Below, piece after piece: positions 1 through 7,780 of a stretch of DNA of 40,681 nucleotides; positions within the stretch are counted from its first letter, which is position 1; each line of letters opens with the position of its first letter. A program made the position numbers and the translations under genes. The DNA is from Streptomyces sp. TBY4. GTDB taxonomy: Bacteria > Actinomycetota > Actinomycetes > Streptomycetales > Streptomycetaceae. The notes beneath the pieces are model-generated. The model was not told the DNA's origin. It saw only the letters and a list, made by a program, of their open reading frames with translations, and made no database searches. The stretch spans positions 1 through 40,681 of the forward strand of contig NZ_JANAVF010000028.1 in NCBI RefSeq assembly GCF_024213195.1, given 5' to 3'.

Positions 1-399
1 GGTGGCGGCTTCCGCCGTGACGACCGCGGCGAGCGTCCCTCGTACCCGCGTCGCGATGACGACCGTGGTGGGTTCCGTGGGAACGACCGTGGCGACCGTC
101 CGTCCTACCCGCGTCGCGATGACCGTCCCTCCGGTGGGGACCGTCCTTCGTACCCGCGTCGCGATGACGACCGTGGTGGGTTCCGTGGGAACGACCGCGG
201 CGACCGTCCCTCGTACCCGCGTCGGGACGACCGGGGCGGGGACCGTCCTTCGTACCCGCGTCGGGACGACGACCGTGGTGGGTTCCGTGGGAACGACCGC
301 GGCGACCGTCCGTCCTACCCGCGTCGCGATGACCGGGGTGGCGACCGCGGTGGGTTCCGCGGGCGTGACGACCGGGGTGGCGACCGTGACTTCCGTGCG
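1..399 (+). repeat. In-frame tandem repeat coding RPSYPRRDD / GGFRGNDRGD units
   Basis: The unit RPSYPRRDD occurs six times in the visible part and GGFRGNDRGD three times, with near-identical DNA (blocks of cctacccgcgtcgcgatga and ggttccgtgggaacgaccg recur). The repeats stay in frame with the TPR gene. Their near identity at DNA level suggests recent expansion or gene conversion. The array continues past the left edge. Confidence 0.9.
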
Positions 400-1341
400 G
401 ACCGGGACCCGATCAAGCGGCTTCCGATCGACGAGGACGTCACCGGTTTCGAGATCGACTCCGACGTTCGCCAGGAGCTGCTGAGCCTGCCCAAGGGGCT
501 GGCCGAGGAGGTCTCCAAGAACCTGGTCATGGTGGCCCGGCTGATCGACGAGGACCCGGAGCAGGCGTACGCGTACTCGCGCATCGCCCTGCGTCTGGCC
601 TCCCGTGTCGCCGCCGTGCGCGAGGCCGCCGGCTTCGCCGCGTACGCCAACCAGAAGTACGCCGAGGCGATCGCGGAGTTCCGCGCCGCCAAGCGGATGA
701 CCGGTTCGGTCGAGCTGTGGCCCGTCATCGCCGACTGCGAGCGCGGTCTCGGCCGTCCGGAGCGGGCGCTGGCCATGGCCGGCGAGCCCGAGGTGCAGAA
801 GCTGGACAAGGCCGGACAGGTCGAGATGCGTCTGGTCGCGGCCGGTGCCCGCCGGGACATGGACCAGCTCGACGCGGCCATCGTGACCCTGCAGAGCCCG
901 GAGCTGGCCTCCAACGCCGTGCAGCCGTGGACCGCGCGCCTGCGGTACGCCTACGCCGACGCCCTGCTTGCGGCCGGCCGTGAGGACGAGGCGCGCGAGT
1001 GGTTCGCCAAGACCCTCGAGGCCGACAAGGACGGGGCCACGGACGCCTCCGACCGTCTCGCCGAGCTGGACGGTGTCGAGTTCGTCGACGCCTCCGCCGA
1101 CGACTCGGACGGGGACCTCGAGGTCGAGGACGGGTTCGACGACGACGAGGACGAGGACGAGGACGACCCGGAGGTCCGGGCCGCCGAGCGTGCCTCCGAC
1201 CAGGCCGAGTACTACGACGAGGACGACGAGGAGTACGAGGGCGACGCCGATGTCGACGTCACCGACGAGATCGTCGTTCTCGACGAGGACGAGGACGAGG
1301 ACGAGGACCAGGTCCACGCCGAGGCCCGCGACAAGGGCTGA
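1..1341 (+). CDS. TPR-repeat protein with Arg/Asp/Gly-rich repeats and acidic tail (5' partial)
   Basis: The reading frame is open from the first base, so the start lies upstream of the window. Three parts are visible. Residues 1 to about 133 are a polyampholyte built from repeats of RPSYPRRDD and GGFRGNDRGD. The middle (from KRLPIDEDVTGFEID to about residue 360) is helical and TPR-like, with the A/Y/A spacing typical of tetratricopeptide hairpins. The last ~80 residues are dominated by Asp and Glu. TPR folds usually hold partner proteins; the RGG-like and acidic ends suggest a role around nucleic acid or ribosomes, but no enzyme motif is seen. No signal peptide or membrane segment is present in the visible part. 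A strong terminator follows, facing a convergent gene. The reading frame is certain; the function is unknown. Confidence 0.9.
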   Translation, partial: GGGFRRDDRGERPSYPRRDDDRGGFRGNDRGDRPSYPRRDDRPSGGDRPSYPRRDDDRGGFRGNDRGDRPSYPRRDDRGGDRPSYPRRDDDRGGFRGNDRGDRPSYPRRDDRGGDRGGFRGRDDRGGDRDFRADRDPIKRLPIDEDVTGFEIDSDVRQELLSLPKGLAEEVSKNLVMVARLIDEDPEQAYAYSRIALRLASRVAAVREAAGFAAYANQKYAEAIAEFRAAKRMTGSVELWPVIADCERGLGRPERALAMAGEPEVQKLDKAGQVEMRLVAAGARRDMDQLDAAIVTLQSPELASNAVQPWTARLRYAYADALLAAGREDEAREWFAKTLEADKDGATDASDRLAELDGVEFVDASADDSDGDLEVEDGFDDDEDEDEDDPEVRAAERASDQAEYYDEDDEEYEGDADVDVTDEIVVLDEDEDEDEDQVHAEARDKG

Positions 1342-1352
1342 GTGAACTGAGG

Positions 1353-1387
1353 AAAGGGCGGTACCCCCATCGGGGGTACCGCCCTTT
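1353..1387. terminator. Strong bidirectional hairpin terminator
   Basis: A perfect 16-bp inverted repeat (1353-1368 with 1372-1387) has a 3-nt loop. It runs from AAA at the left foot to TTT at the right foot and is followed by more T. It sits 11 nt after the TPR gene and 29 nt beyond the end of the opposing DUF1015 gene, so it can serve both strands. Confidence 0.9.
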
Positions 1388-1416
1388 TTCGTTCCTCTTT
1401 CGTTGCTCCGGGCCGT

Positions 1417-2688
1417 TCAGTCCACGCTGCGCAGGACCAGGCCGGTGGCCGGCTTCGGGCCGAAGGAGGTGGACTTGCGGGGCATCGTCACGCCCTGGCG
1501 GGCCAGTTCCCGTACGACCGACTCGCGTACGGGGTGCAGCAGGACGGCCGTGCCGCCGAGGCGCTCCGCCATTTCGACGGTGGCCTCGGTGTCGTGGATG
1601 TACGAGATCTGGTCGGGGGCGTCGGGGACGGACCAGAGGGTGTCGAGCAGGGTGGCGTGGAGGACCGTGGCGTCCAGCCGGCGCCAGGCCTCGGGGCGGT
1701 CGCTGCGGACCGTGCGCTCGATCAGGGCCGGCTCCGGGTCGGTGACCAGGTGGAAGGTGCCGTCGCCGGTGAGCAGGAAGGCGTTGCCGAGCTCGGCGGC
1801 CTCGGCGAGGGCCGCCATGGCGGCCGGCAGGGGGCCGTCGACGGTGCGGACCCGGAAGCGGCCGTCGAGGGCGGCCAGGGCGTCGGCCGGGGCCAGGCGC
1901 CGCAGGAGCCGGTGGATGGCGCGGACCTGGAGCGGGTAGCGGGCGGTGTCGACGAGGAGGACCAGGCCGAAGTCCCAGGGGGTGGGGGACCCGTGCTCCT
2001 CCTGGAGGCGCAGGTACGTGGCCCAGCGGTGGTGGCCGTCGGCGATGAGGGCCTGGCGGTCGCCCAGGTCGGCGGTGATCGCCGCCAGGTCGGCGGGGTC
2101 CGTGACGGCCCACAGCCGGTGCTGGAAGCCGTCCTCCGTGGTGGTGGAGAACAGCGGGGTGGTGCGGGCGGTGCGCTCGACGACCGCGGCCGCGCCCGCC
2201 GCCGGATCGTCGCCGAGGTAGGTCAGGAGGAGGGGTTCGAGATTGGCCGAGGTGGCGCGCATCAGGCCGGCGCGGTCGGTGACCACGTGCGGCATGACGT
2301 CCTCGTGGGGCAGGACGATCCCGGCGTCCGCCGCGGAGAGGGCGAGGGCGCCGATGACACCGCGCTGCAGGAGTTCGTCCCGGCGCTGCTCGTAGACGTA
2401 GAGCGCGGGGACCGGATCGGCGCTGAGGATGCCCTCGGCGAGCCAGTCGCGCAGCGTGTGCGCCGCCTGCTGGTTGCGGGCCGCGGGGGTGTCGGCCTGC
2501 GGGAGGATCAGGCGGACGATGTTGTGGGGGTCGGCGGACTCCAGGTGGTTGAGTCCGTCGGGGCGTACGACCACGTCGTACGGCGGCGAGGTCACGGCGG
2601 CCAGGCTGCCGACGCGCTCGGGGACATAGCGCAGGCCGTGGAACGGGATCAGGCGCAGTCCGTGGTCCGCGGTGCCAGATGTGGTCAT
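1417..2688 (-). CDS. DUF1015 family protein
   Basis: The 423-aa protein matches the DUF1015 family as I know it. It has the N-terminal FHGLRY and TSPPYDVV segments, DPHNIVRLILP near residue 60, and the family hallmark LIADGHHRWATY near residue 215. No signal peptide or membrane span is seen, so it should be cytosolic. The biochemical role of the family is not established. The gene ends against the shared terminator and is divergent from the HAD hydrolase at 2801. A TACGAT -10 box lies exactly 6 nt before the ATG, so the mRNA is probably leaderless. Length is normal for the family. Confidence 0.88.
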   Translation of the reverse strand: MTTSGTADHGLRLIPFHGLRYVPERVGSLAAVTSPPYDVVVRPDGLNHLESADPHNIVRLILPQADTPAARNQQAAHTLRDWLAEGILSADPVPALYVYEQRRDELLQRGVIGALALSAADAGIVLPHEDVMPHVVTDRAGLMRATSANLEPLLLTYLGDDPAAGAAAVVERTARTTPLFSTTTEDGFQHRLWAVTDPADLAAITADLGDRQALIADGHHRWATYLRLQEEHGSPTPWDFGLVLLVDTARYPLQVRAIHRLLRRLAPADALAALDGRFRVRTVDGPLPAAMAALAEAAELGNAFLLTGDGTFHLVTDPEPALIERTVRSDRPEAWRRLDATVLHATLLDTLWSVPDAPDQISYIHDTEATVEMAERLGGTAVLLHPVRESVVRELARQGVTMPRKSTSFGPKPATGLVLRSVD

Positions 2689-2694
2689 TGGTGA

Positions 2695-2700
2695 ATCGTA
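2695..2700 (-). promoter_or_regulatory. -10 box (TACGAT) for a leaderless DUF1015 transcript
   Basis: On the minus strand TACGAT is followed by 6 nt and then the ATG at 2688. This spacing puts the predicted start of transcription on the A of the ATG. No Shine-Dalgarno sequence is present. No clear -35 box was found. Confidence 0.5.
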
Positions 2701-2756
2701 AGACCCGTCTCGCCATGCGGGATGATCGGGGGGAGTACGGAACCGGACAAGATCGA

Positions 2757-2791
2757 ACTCCCCCAGCTACCGCTGGGAGGTACCCAGAGGA
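2757..2791. repeat. Hairpin element with CCCAGC-tacc-GCTGGG core upstream of the HAD gene
   Basis: An inverted repeat (2762-2767 with 2772-2777, 4-nt loop) is extended by ctccc/gggag with one bulged base. From memory, this hairpin followed by ggtaccc is common in front of Streptomyces genes. Here it lies in the untranslated leader just before the gaggag ribosome site of the HAD gene, so it could shape the leader RNA. Its dispersed-repeat status needs a genome count. Confidence 0.5.
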
Positions 2792-2800
2792 GCGGACACC

Positions 2801-3850
2801 ATGACCCGGCAGAGCAGGACCCTTCCCGCGGGCAGTGAGCGGAGTCTGCACCAGGCTTACGACACGGCTCTGCTGGACCTCGACGGGGTGGTGTACGCGG
2901 GCGGGGAGGCCATCGCGCACGCCGTGGACTCGCTCGCCGCGGCGCGGGCCGACGGGATGCACCTGGCCTACGTGACGAACAACGCGCTGCGCACGCCGGA
3001 CGCGGTCGCCGGGCACCTGACCGAGCTGGGGATCCCGACCGAGGCCGGCGAGGTGATCACATCCGCGCAGGCGGTGGCCCGGCTCATCGCGGAGCAGGTG
3101 GAGCCCGGGTCGAAGGTGCTGGTGATCGGCGGTGAGGGGCTGCGGGTCGCGCTGCGGGAACGCGGGCTGGTGCCGGTGGACTCCGCCGAGGAGGAGGGGC
3201 TCGCCGCGGTGGTCCAGGGGTACGGGGGGCCCGATCTGCCGTGGGGGCGGTTCGCGGAGGCCTCGTACGCGATCAACCGCGGGGTGCCGTGGTACGCGTC
3301 GAACACCGATCTGACGATTCCGGGGGCGCGGGGGATCGCGCCGGGCAACGGGGCCGCCGTGGAGGTCGTACGGATCGCCACGGGCGCGGAGCCGCAGGTG
3401 GCGGGCAAGCCGCTGCCCCCGATGCACCGCGAGACCGTGCTGCGGACCGGGGCGAAGCGGCCGCTGGTGGTCGGAGACCGGCTGGACACGGACATCGAGG
3501 GCGCCTTCAACGGGGGTGTGGACTCGCTGCTGGTGCTGACCGGGGTGACGGACGGGGCGCAGCTGCTCCGGGCCGAGCCGAAGTACCGGCCGACGTACGT
3601 GGACCGGGACCTGCGCGGGCTGCTGACCGGGCAGCCGGAGGTGGTGCCGGCGGCCGGGGGCGGGTTCCGCTGCGGTGGCTGGACGGCGGTGGCGCTGGAC
3701 GGCGTACTGGAGCTGCGGGGCGAGGGCGCGGAAGATGCGGATGGTGCCCTCGACGGGCTGCGGGCGCTGTGCGCGGCGGCCTGGACCGAGGCGGGGGACG
3801 GCGCGTGCGGGCTGGACGCGGGGAAGGCGCTGGCCAGGCTCGGGCTGTAG
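2801..3850 (+). CDS. HAD-IIA family sugar/nucleotide phosphatase (NagD-like)
   Basis: The 349-aa protein shows all HAD motifs of subfamily IIA. Motif I is LLDLDGVVY with the nucleophile Asp near residue 26, motif II is YVTNN, motif III is the Lys in VAGKPLPP, and motif IV is VVGDRLDTDIEGAFNGGV. The segment between motifs II and III is the C2-type cap. Family members dephosphorylate small phosphates such as nucleotides, glycerol phosphate or 4-nitrophenyl phosphate, so the substrate here cannot be named. About 70 extra residues follow the core. The ATG is preceded by agaggag, a good ribosome site. It is divergent from DUF1015 and 152 bp upstream of the iron-importer operon, which has its own promoter. 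Confidence 0.9.
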   Translation: MTRQSRTLPAGSERSLHQAYDTALLDLDGVVYAGGEAIAHAVDSLAAARADGMHLAYVTNNALRTPDAVAGHLTELGIPTEAGEVITSAQAVARLIAEQVEPGSKVLVIGGEGLRVALRERGLVPVDSAEEEGLAAVVQGYGGPDLPWGRFAEASYAINRGVPWYASNTDLTIPGARGIAPGNGAAVEVVRIATGAEPQVAGKPLPPMHRETVLRTGAKRPLVVGDRLDTDIEGAFNGGVDSLLVLTGVTDGAQLLRAEPKYRPTYVDRDLRGLLTGQPEVVPAAGGGFRCGGWTAVALDGVLELRGEGAEDADGALDGLRALCAAAWTEAGDGACGLDAGKALARLGL

Positions 3851-3978
3851 GGGCGGCCGCAGGGCTGGTGCCGGGCGGGTGCGGGGGCGGCTGCGGCCGG
3901 TGCGAGGGCGGCTTCGGGCGGCCGGCGAAGGGACGTAAGGCCTGGCCGGAGGGCCTGTTCGGGGGAGCCGAGCGAGGT

Positions 3979-3997
3979 GGAGGGTAGGCTAACCTAA
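3979..3997 (+). promoter_or_regulatory. Iron box (IdeR/DmdR1-type operator) overlapping the importer promoter
   Basis: Positions 3979-3997 match 15 of 19 bases of the DmdR1 consensus TTAGGTTAGGCTCACCTAA as I recall it. The box contains a -10 hexamer TAACCT at 3990-3995, which is 7 nt from the GTG at 4003. A bound iron-loaded repressor would therefore block polymerase directly. The operator leaves no room for a Shine-Dalgarno site, so the first gene is probably translated from a leaderless mRNA. Confidence 0.85.
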
Positions 3998-4002
3998 CTT
4001 CC

Positions 4003-5049
4003 GTGTTGGTCGAGAGTCCCCCCGAACCGAGCGCGGCGCAGCCCGCCGCCACCCGCTCGCGCCCCGGCGCGCGCGCCGCCGGTCTGCTCGCCGCCTTCGG
4101 CGTGCTCGCGCTGATCATGGTGGCGAGCATCGCCGTCGGCGCCAAGCAGATACCCCTCCCGGAGGTGTGGCACGGCCTGTTCCACTACTCCGGGACGACC
4201 GCCGACGTCGTGGTCCGGGACCTGCGGGTCCCGCGGACCCTCCTCGGCGTGCTCGTCGGCCTCGGCCTCGGGCTGTCCGGCGCCGTGATGCAGGCCCTGA
4301 CCCGCAATCCGCTGGCGGAGCCGGGCATCCTCGGCGTCAACGCGGGGGCCGCGGCCGCCGTCGTATCGGCCATCAGCTTCTTCGGGGCCTCCTCGCTGAA
4401 CGAGTTCGTGTGGTGGGCCTTCCTCGGCGCCGCCGTGGTCTCCGTGGTCGTGTACGTGCTCGGCGGCAGCCGCAGCGCCACGCCCGTGCGCCTGGCGCTC
4501 GCCGGTACGGCGGCCACCGCGGCCCTCGTCGGGTACATCAACGCCGTGCAGCTGATGGACAGCAAGGCGCTGGACAAGCTCCGCTTCTGGACCGTGGGCT
4601 CGCTGGCCTCCGCGAACATGGACACCGTCCGGCAGGTGGCGCCCTTCCTGCTGGTCGGCGCCGTCCTCGCGCTCAGCCTCGGCCGGCCGCTCAACGCCAT
4701 GTCGCTGGGCGAGGACACCGCCCGGGCGCTCGGCGCGCACCTGACCCGGACCCGGATCGGCGCGATGATCGCCATCACCCTGCTCTGCGGGGCCGCGACC
4801 GCCGCCTGCGGGCCGATCGTCTTCGTCGGCCTGATGATCCCGCACCTCGTACGGTTCTTCACCGGCCCGGACATGCGCTGGGTGCTGGCCTACTCGGCGG
4901 TGCTCTCGCCCGTCCTGCTGCTCGGCGCCGACGTCATCGGCCGGGTCGTCACCCGGCCCGCCGAACTCCAGGTCGGCATCGTGACCGCGCTCATCGGCGG
5001 CCCCGTCTTCATCTACCTCGTCCGGCGCAAGAGGATGGCCCAGCTGTGA
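4003..5049 (+). CDS. FecCD-family iron-siderophore ABC permease 1
   Basis: The 348-aa polytopic membrane protein has the FecCD/BtuC fold signatures: LRVPRTLLGVLVGLGLGLSG, MQALTRNPLAEPGILGVNAG near residues 100-120, and the coupling-helix region SLGEDTARALG near 240. About nine or ten hydrophobic segments are visible, as usual. Members form the inner-membrane channel that takes up ferric siderophores, haem or cobalamin with a second permease and an ATPase. The iron box immediately upstream argues for iron. GTG at 4003 is used because it sits 7 nt after the -10 box and the frame is intact from there. The next gene overlaps its stop by 4 bp. No substrate-binding lipoprotein gene lies nearby. Confidence 0.93.
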   Translation: MLVESPPEPSAAQPAATRSRPGARAAGLLAAFGVLALIMVASIAVGAKQIPLPEVWHGLFHYSGTTADVVVRDLRVPRTLLGVLVGLGLGLSGAVMQALTRNPLAEPGILGVNAGAAAAVVSAISFFGASSLNEFVWWAFLGAAVVSVVVYVLGGSRSATPVRLALAGTAATAALVGYINAVQLMDSKALDKLRFWTVGSLASANMDTVRQVAPFLLVGAVLALSLGRPLNAMSLGEDTARALGAHLTRTRIGAMIAITLLCGAATAACGPIVFVGLMIPHLVRFFTGPDMRWVLAYSAVLSPVLLLGADVIGRVVTRPAELQVGIVTALIGGPVFIYLVRRKRMAQL

Positions 5050-6122
5050 CAGTCACCGACGCACCCCGCACGGCGCGCGGGGGCCGGAGCGGGCCCCGGC
5101 GCGTGGACCTGCCCGGCGGGATGTCGCTGCGCGTGGAGCGGCGCGCGCTGGGCGTCGGGGCGCTGCTCCTGGTGCTCGTACTGGCGACGGCCGTCCTGCT
5201 CATCGGGACCGGCGACTTCGTCATCGCTCCCTGGGACGTCGTACAGACCCTGCTGGGCAACGGCACGCCCGCGCACGAGTTCATTGTCAACGACCTGCGG
5301 CTGCCGCGGGCGCTGGTCGGCCTCCTGGTGGGTGCGGCGCTCGGCATGGCCGGAGCGGTCTTCCAGTCCGTCTCGCGCAACCCGCTCGGCTCGCCGGACG
5401 TGCTGGGCTTCGGCTACGGATCGGCCGTCGGCGCGCTGGTGGTCATCGTGCTGTTCCACGGAGGCGCCGGAGAGGTGGCCGCCGGGGCCCTGGTGGGCGG
5501 GCTGGTGGCCGGAATGGCCGTGTACCTCCTCGCCTACAGGCGGGGCATCCACGGCTACCGGCTGGTTCTCGTCGGCATCGGTGCGTCCGCGATGCTCGTC
5601 GCCGCCATCCAGTACCTCCTGACGAAGGCGCAGCTCGTCGACGCCACCCGCGCGATGGTCTGGCTGACCGGCTCGCTGGCCGGCCGGGACTGGGCGCAGG
5701 TCTGGCCGCTGCTCGTCACCTGCGCGGTGCTGTTCCCGCTGATCCTCGGGCAGAGCCGGGCCTTGCGGATGATCGAGATGGGGGACGACGCGGCGCACGC
5801 CGTCGGAGTGCGGGTGGAGCGGACCCGCCTGCTGCTCATGGTGTCGGCGATCCTGCTCACCACCGCGGCCAGCGCCGCGGCCGGGCCGATCAGCTTCGTC
5901 GCCCTGGCCGCGCCCCAGCTCGCGCGCCGGCTGACCCGCTCGCCCGGGGCGAGCCTGCTGACCGGCGCGCTGATGGGCGCGCTCCTGCTGCTGGTGTCCG
6001 ACTGGGCCTCGCAGCGGGCCTTCGGCGCCGACCAGCTGCCGGTGGGCGTGGTCACGGGGCTGGTCGGCGGCGTCTATCTGCTGTGGCTGCTCGTCACCGA
6101 GCGCAAGGCGGGCCGGATATGA
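5046..6122 (+). CDS. FecCD-family iron-siderophore ABC permease 2
   Basis: This second FecCD permease has 358 aa when begun at the GTG of the GTGA overlap with the upstream gene. It carries the same family marks: LRLPRALVGLLVGAALGMAG, VSRNPLGSPDVLG, and the coupling helix around MGDDAAHAVGVRVERTR. The cytosolic N-terminus (about 35 residues) is rich in Arg and Gly. It would pair with the preceding permease as a heterodimer, as in FepD/FepG. Translation is coupled on both sides by 4-bp overlaps. Its frame is also open far upstream, but those upstream codons lie in another frame of permease 1 and are not coding. Confidence 0.93.
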   Translation: MTVTDAPRTARGGRSGPRRVDLPGGMSLRVERRALGVGALLLVLVLATAVLLIGTGDFVIAPWDVVQTLLGNGTPAHEFIVNDLRLPRALVGLLVGAALGMAGAVFQSVSRNPLGSPDVLGFGYGSAVGALVVIVLFHGGAGEVAAGALVGGLVAGMAVYLLAYRRGIHGYRLVLVGIGASAMLVAAIQYLLTKAQLVDATRAMVWLTGSLAGRDWAQVWPLLVTCAVLFPLILGQSRALRMIEMGDDAAHAVGVRVERTRLLLMVSAILLTTAASAAAGPISFVALAAPQLARRLTRSPGASLLTGALMGALLLLVSDWASQRAFGADQLPVGVVTGLVGGVYLLWLLVTERKAGRI

Positions 6123-6976
6123 GGAACCAGAAGGCCATGAGTGATCAGAGTGACCAGAGTGACCGAGGGAGCAGGCAAGTGCAGCGGCTGACCGCGGAGA
6201 ACGTGACCCTCGGCTACGACCAGCGGGTCATCGCCGAGAACCTGTCGGTGGAGATCCCCGACCACTCCTTCACCGTGATCGTCGGGCCGAACGCCTGCGG
6301 CAAGTCCACCCTGCTGCGGGCGCTGTCGCGGATGCTGAAGCCGACGGTGGGGCGGGTGCTGCTGGACGGGCAGGCCATCGGGTCGATGCCTGCGAAGAAG
6401 GTGGCCAAGACGCTGGGTCTGCTGCCGCAGTCCTCGATCGCCCCGGACGGGATCACCGTGTCGGACCTGGTCTCGCGGGGCCGCTATCCGCACCAGGGGC
6501 TGCTGCGGCAGTGGTCGGGCGAGGACGAGCGGATCGTGCAGGAGTCGATGGCCTCCACCGGGGTCGCCGAGCTCGCGGACCGGGCGGTGGACGAGCTGTC
6601 GGGCGGGCAGCGGCAGCGGGTGTGGATCGCGATGGCGCTCGCGCAGCAGACGCCGCTGCTGCTGCTGGACGAGCCGACGACCTACCTCGACATCCAGCAC
6701 CAGATCGAGGTGCTGAACCTCTGCGCGGAGCTGCACGAGGAGCGGGGGCGGACGCTGGTCGCCGTGCTGCACGATCTGAACCACGCGGCGCGCTACGCCA
6801 CCCACCTGATCGCGATGCGGGACGGGAAGGTCGTGGCGGAGGGGGCGCCGGGCGAGGTGGTCACGGCGGAGCTGGTGGAGCGGGTGTTCGGGTTGCGGTG
6901 CCAAGTCATCGACGATCCGGAGACGGGGACGCCGCTGGTGATTCCCGCGGCCAGGGTTGCTCGCGCGGTCGGGTAG
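6119..6976 (+). CDS. ABC transporter ATPase for iron-siderophore import
   Basis: The 285-aa nucleotide-binding subunit resembles FepC/FhuC. Walker A is GPNACGKST (about 56-64), the Q-loop region is LLPQSS, the signature is LSGGQRQR, Walker B is LLLLDEPT, and the switch His is in VLHDLNHAARYA. It hydrolyses ATP to drive the two FecCD permeases. ATG at 6119 was chosen because it overlaps the previous stop as ATGA. A second ATG at 6137, with gagga 11 nt upstream, is a real alternative. The N-terminal ~20 residues are polar and Ser/Asp-rich. It is the last gene of the iron operon and ends at a repeat that separates it from the convergent SCP2 gene. Confidence 0.93.
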   Translation: MRNQKAMSDQSDQSDRGSRQVQRLTAENVTLGYDQRVIAENLSVEIPDHSFTVIVGPNACGKSTLLRALSRMLKPTVGRVLLDGQAIGSMPAKKVAKTLGLLPQSSIAPDGITVSDLVSRGRYPHQGLLRQWSGEDERIVQESMASTGVAELADRAVDELSGGQRQRVWIAMALAQQTPLLLLDEPTTYLDIQHQIEVLNLCAELHEERGRTLVAVLHDLNHAARYATHLIAMRDGKVVAEGAPGEVVTAELVERVFGLRCQVIDDPETGTPLVIPAARVARAVG

Positions 6977-6995
6977 GAGGCGTGCCGCGCCGTTG

Positions 6996-7066
6996 CCGGG
7001 GGCCAGCCCCCGGACCCCCGCTCCTCAAACGCCGGAGGGGCTGGATTTGGCGGGGCTGGATTTGGC
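6996..7066. repeat. Dispersed Streptomyces-type palindromic repeat, copy 1, with a 15-bp tandem duplication
   Basis: The sequence holds a GC hairpin (ccgggggccagcccccgg), then acccc, then CCTCAAACGCCGG and GGGGCTGGATTT. The same modules recur at 12782-12832 and 29525-29579. The end of this copy is duplicated (ggggctggatttgg at 7038-7051 and 7053-7066). It lies between the convergent ends of the iron ATPase and the SCP2 gene, where it could terminate both transcripts. Confidence 0.75.
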
Positions 7067-7074
7067 TGGAGTGG

Positions 7075-7422
7075 TTAGAGGAGGCTCTTGAGCTTCAGGA
7101 GGTCGCGGAAGCCTGCTTCCAGGCGGATGCGGCCCGAGGCCCAGGCCTTGGGGAACTTCAGGTCGCCGGATACCAGGGAGACCAGGTCGTCGCCGGTCAT
7201 GGCGAGGCGGATCTCGGCCTTGGTGGACGGGGGGCCGGGGGACACCGCGTCCACGCGGATCCGGCCCGCGTCGAGGCGGCCCGTGAAGGTCCGGTCCAGG
7301 TCGGTGATGTGGCAGCTCAGCGAGCGGTCGAGCGCGGTCGCACCGCGCACGTCGCCTTCGGCCCGCGCCAGGTTGTCGGAGAGTTGGTCGAGTGCCGCAC
7401 GGCACTCCTCGATCGTAGCCAT
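7075..7422 (-). CDS. SCP2 sterol-carrier-like domain protein
   Basis: The 115-aa protein looks like a single SCP2-type lipid-binding domain. It has a strand pattern around LSCHITDLDRTFTGRLDAGRI, then IRLAMTGDDLVSLVSGDLKFPKAWASGRI, the part most typical of actinobacterial SCP2-like proteins. Such domains bind hydrophobic ligands in a cavity. In actinomycetes many stand-alone copies have no known ligand. No signal or membrane segment is seen. It is divergent from the small gene at 7489 (66 bp apart) and convergent with the iron ATPase. A TACGGT box lies 10 nt before the ATG, so its leader is very short at best. Confidence 0.8.
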   Translation of the reverse strand: MATIEECRAALDQLSDNLARAEGDVRGATALDRSLSCHITDLDRTFTGRLDAGRIRVDAVSPGPPSTKAEIRLAMTGDDLVSLVSGDLKFPKAWASGRIRLEAGFRDLLKLKSLL

Positions 7423-7475
7423 CGTGATCCCGACCGTACCGCAGAGCCGTGCGCGGTCGTGGACCCCCTACGCGG

Positions 7476-7481
7476 TAGCGT
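7476..7481 (+). promoter_or_regulatory. -10 box (TAGCGT) before the small gene of the tlyA operon
   Basis: TAGCGT is followed by 7 nt (cgggggc) and the ATG at 7489. This puts the likely start of transcription at or next to the start codon. It is the probable promoter of the 7489-9552 operon. No convincing -35 hexamer was found. Confidence 0.5.
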
Positions 7482-7488
7482 CGGGGGC

Positions 7489-7773
7489 ATGAGCGAAGAA
7501 GTGCCCGCCGCGGACCGGGCCCAGGAGCAGGCCCAGGAGCAGGGGCAGGACGAAGCCCTGGCCGCGCCCGCCGGGCCGGTCGCGCTGGGCGTCGTACGCA
7601 CGCCCACCGGGCACGCCGGGGTGGACGCCGCGCTGGAGCGGCTGGCGGACGCGAACCACCTCCCGGCGGACGGTCACGTCGAGGTGTACGAGGATGTGCA
7701 CAGGGGGTTGCGCTCCGCGCTGACCGCGCTGGACGCGACCGAAGGCCCCCGTCCGTACGAAAACAGGAGCTGA
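7489..7773 (+). CDS. Small acidic protein of unknown function upstream of tlyA
   Basis: The 94-aa reading frame starts with a Glu/Gln/Ala-rich stretch (residues 1-32). It continues with a more ordered segment, ALGVVRTPTGHAGVDAALERL then HVEVYEDVHRGLRSAL. It has no cysteine, signal peptide or membrane segment. I recognise no named domain. Its G/C-biased third codon positions, the -10 box in front, and the 7-bp gap to tlyA support it as a real gene of the same operon. A small protein preceding tlyA is, from memory, usual in Streptomyces. Confidence 0.8.
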   Translation: MSEEVPAADRAQEQAQEQGQDEALAAPAGPVALGVVRTPTGHAGVDAALERLADANHLPADGHVEVYEDVHRGLRSALTALDATEGPRPYENRS

Positions 7774-7780
7774 ACCGATC

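Noticed and set aside
1259..3427. Long minus-strand open frame covering the DUF1015 and HAD genes
   Set aside because: It is an out-of-frame shadow caused by GC-rich codons; its Pro/Arg/His-rich translation resembles no family, and real genes with clear motifs occupy the other frames.
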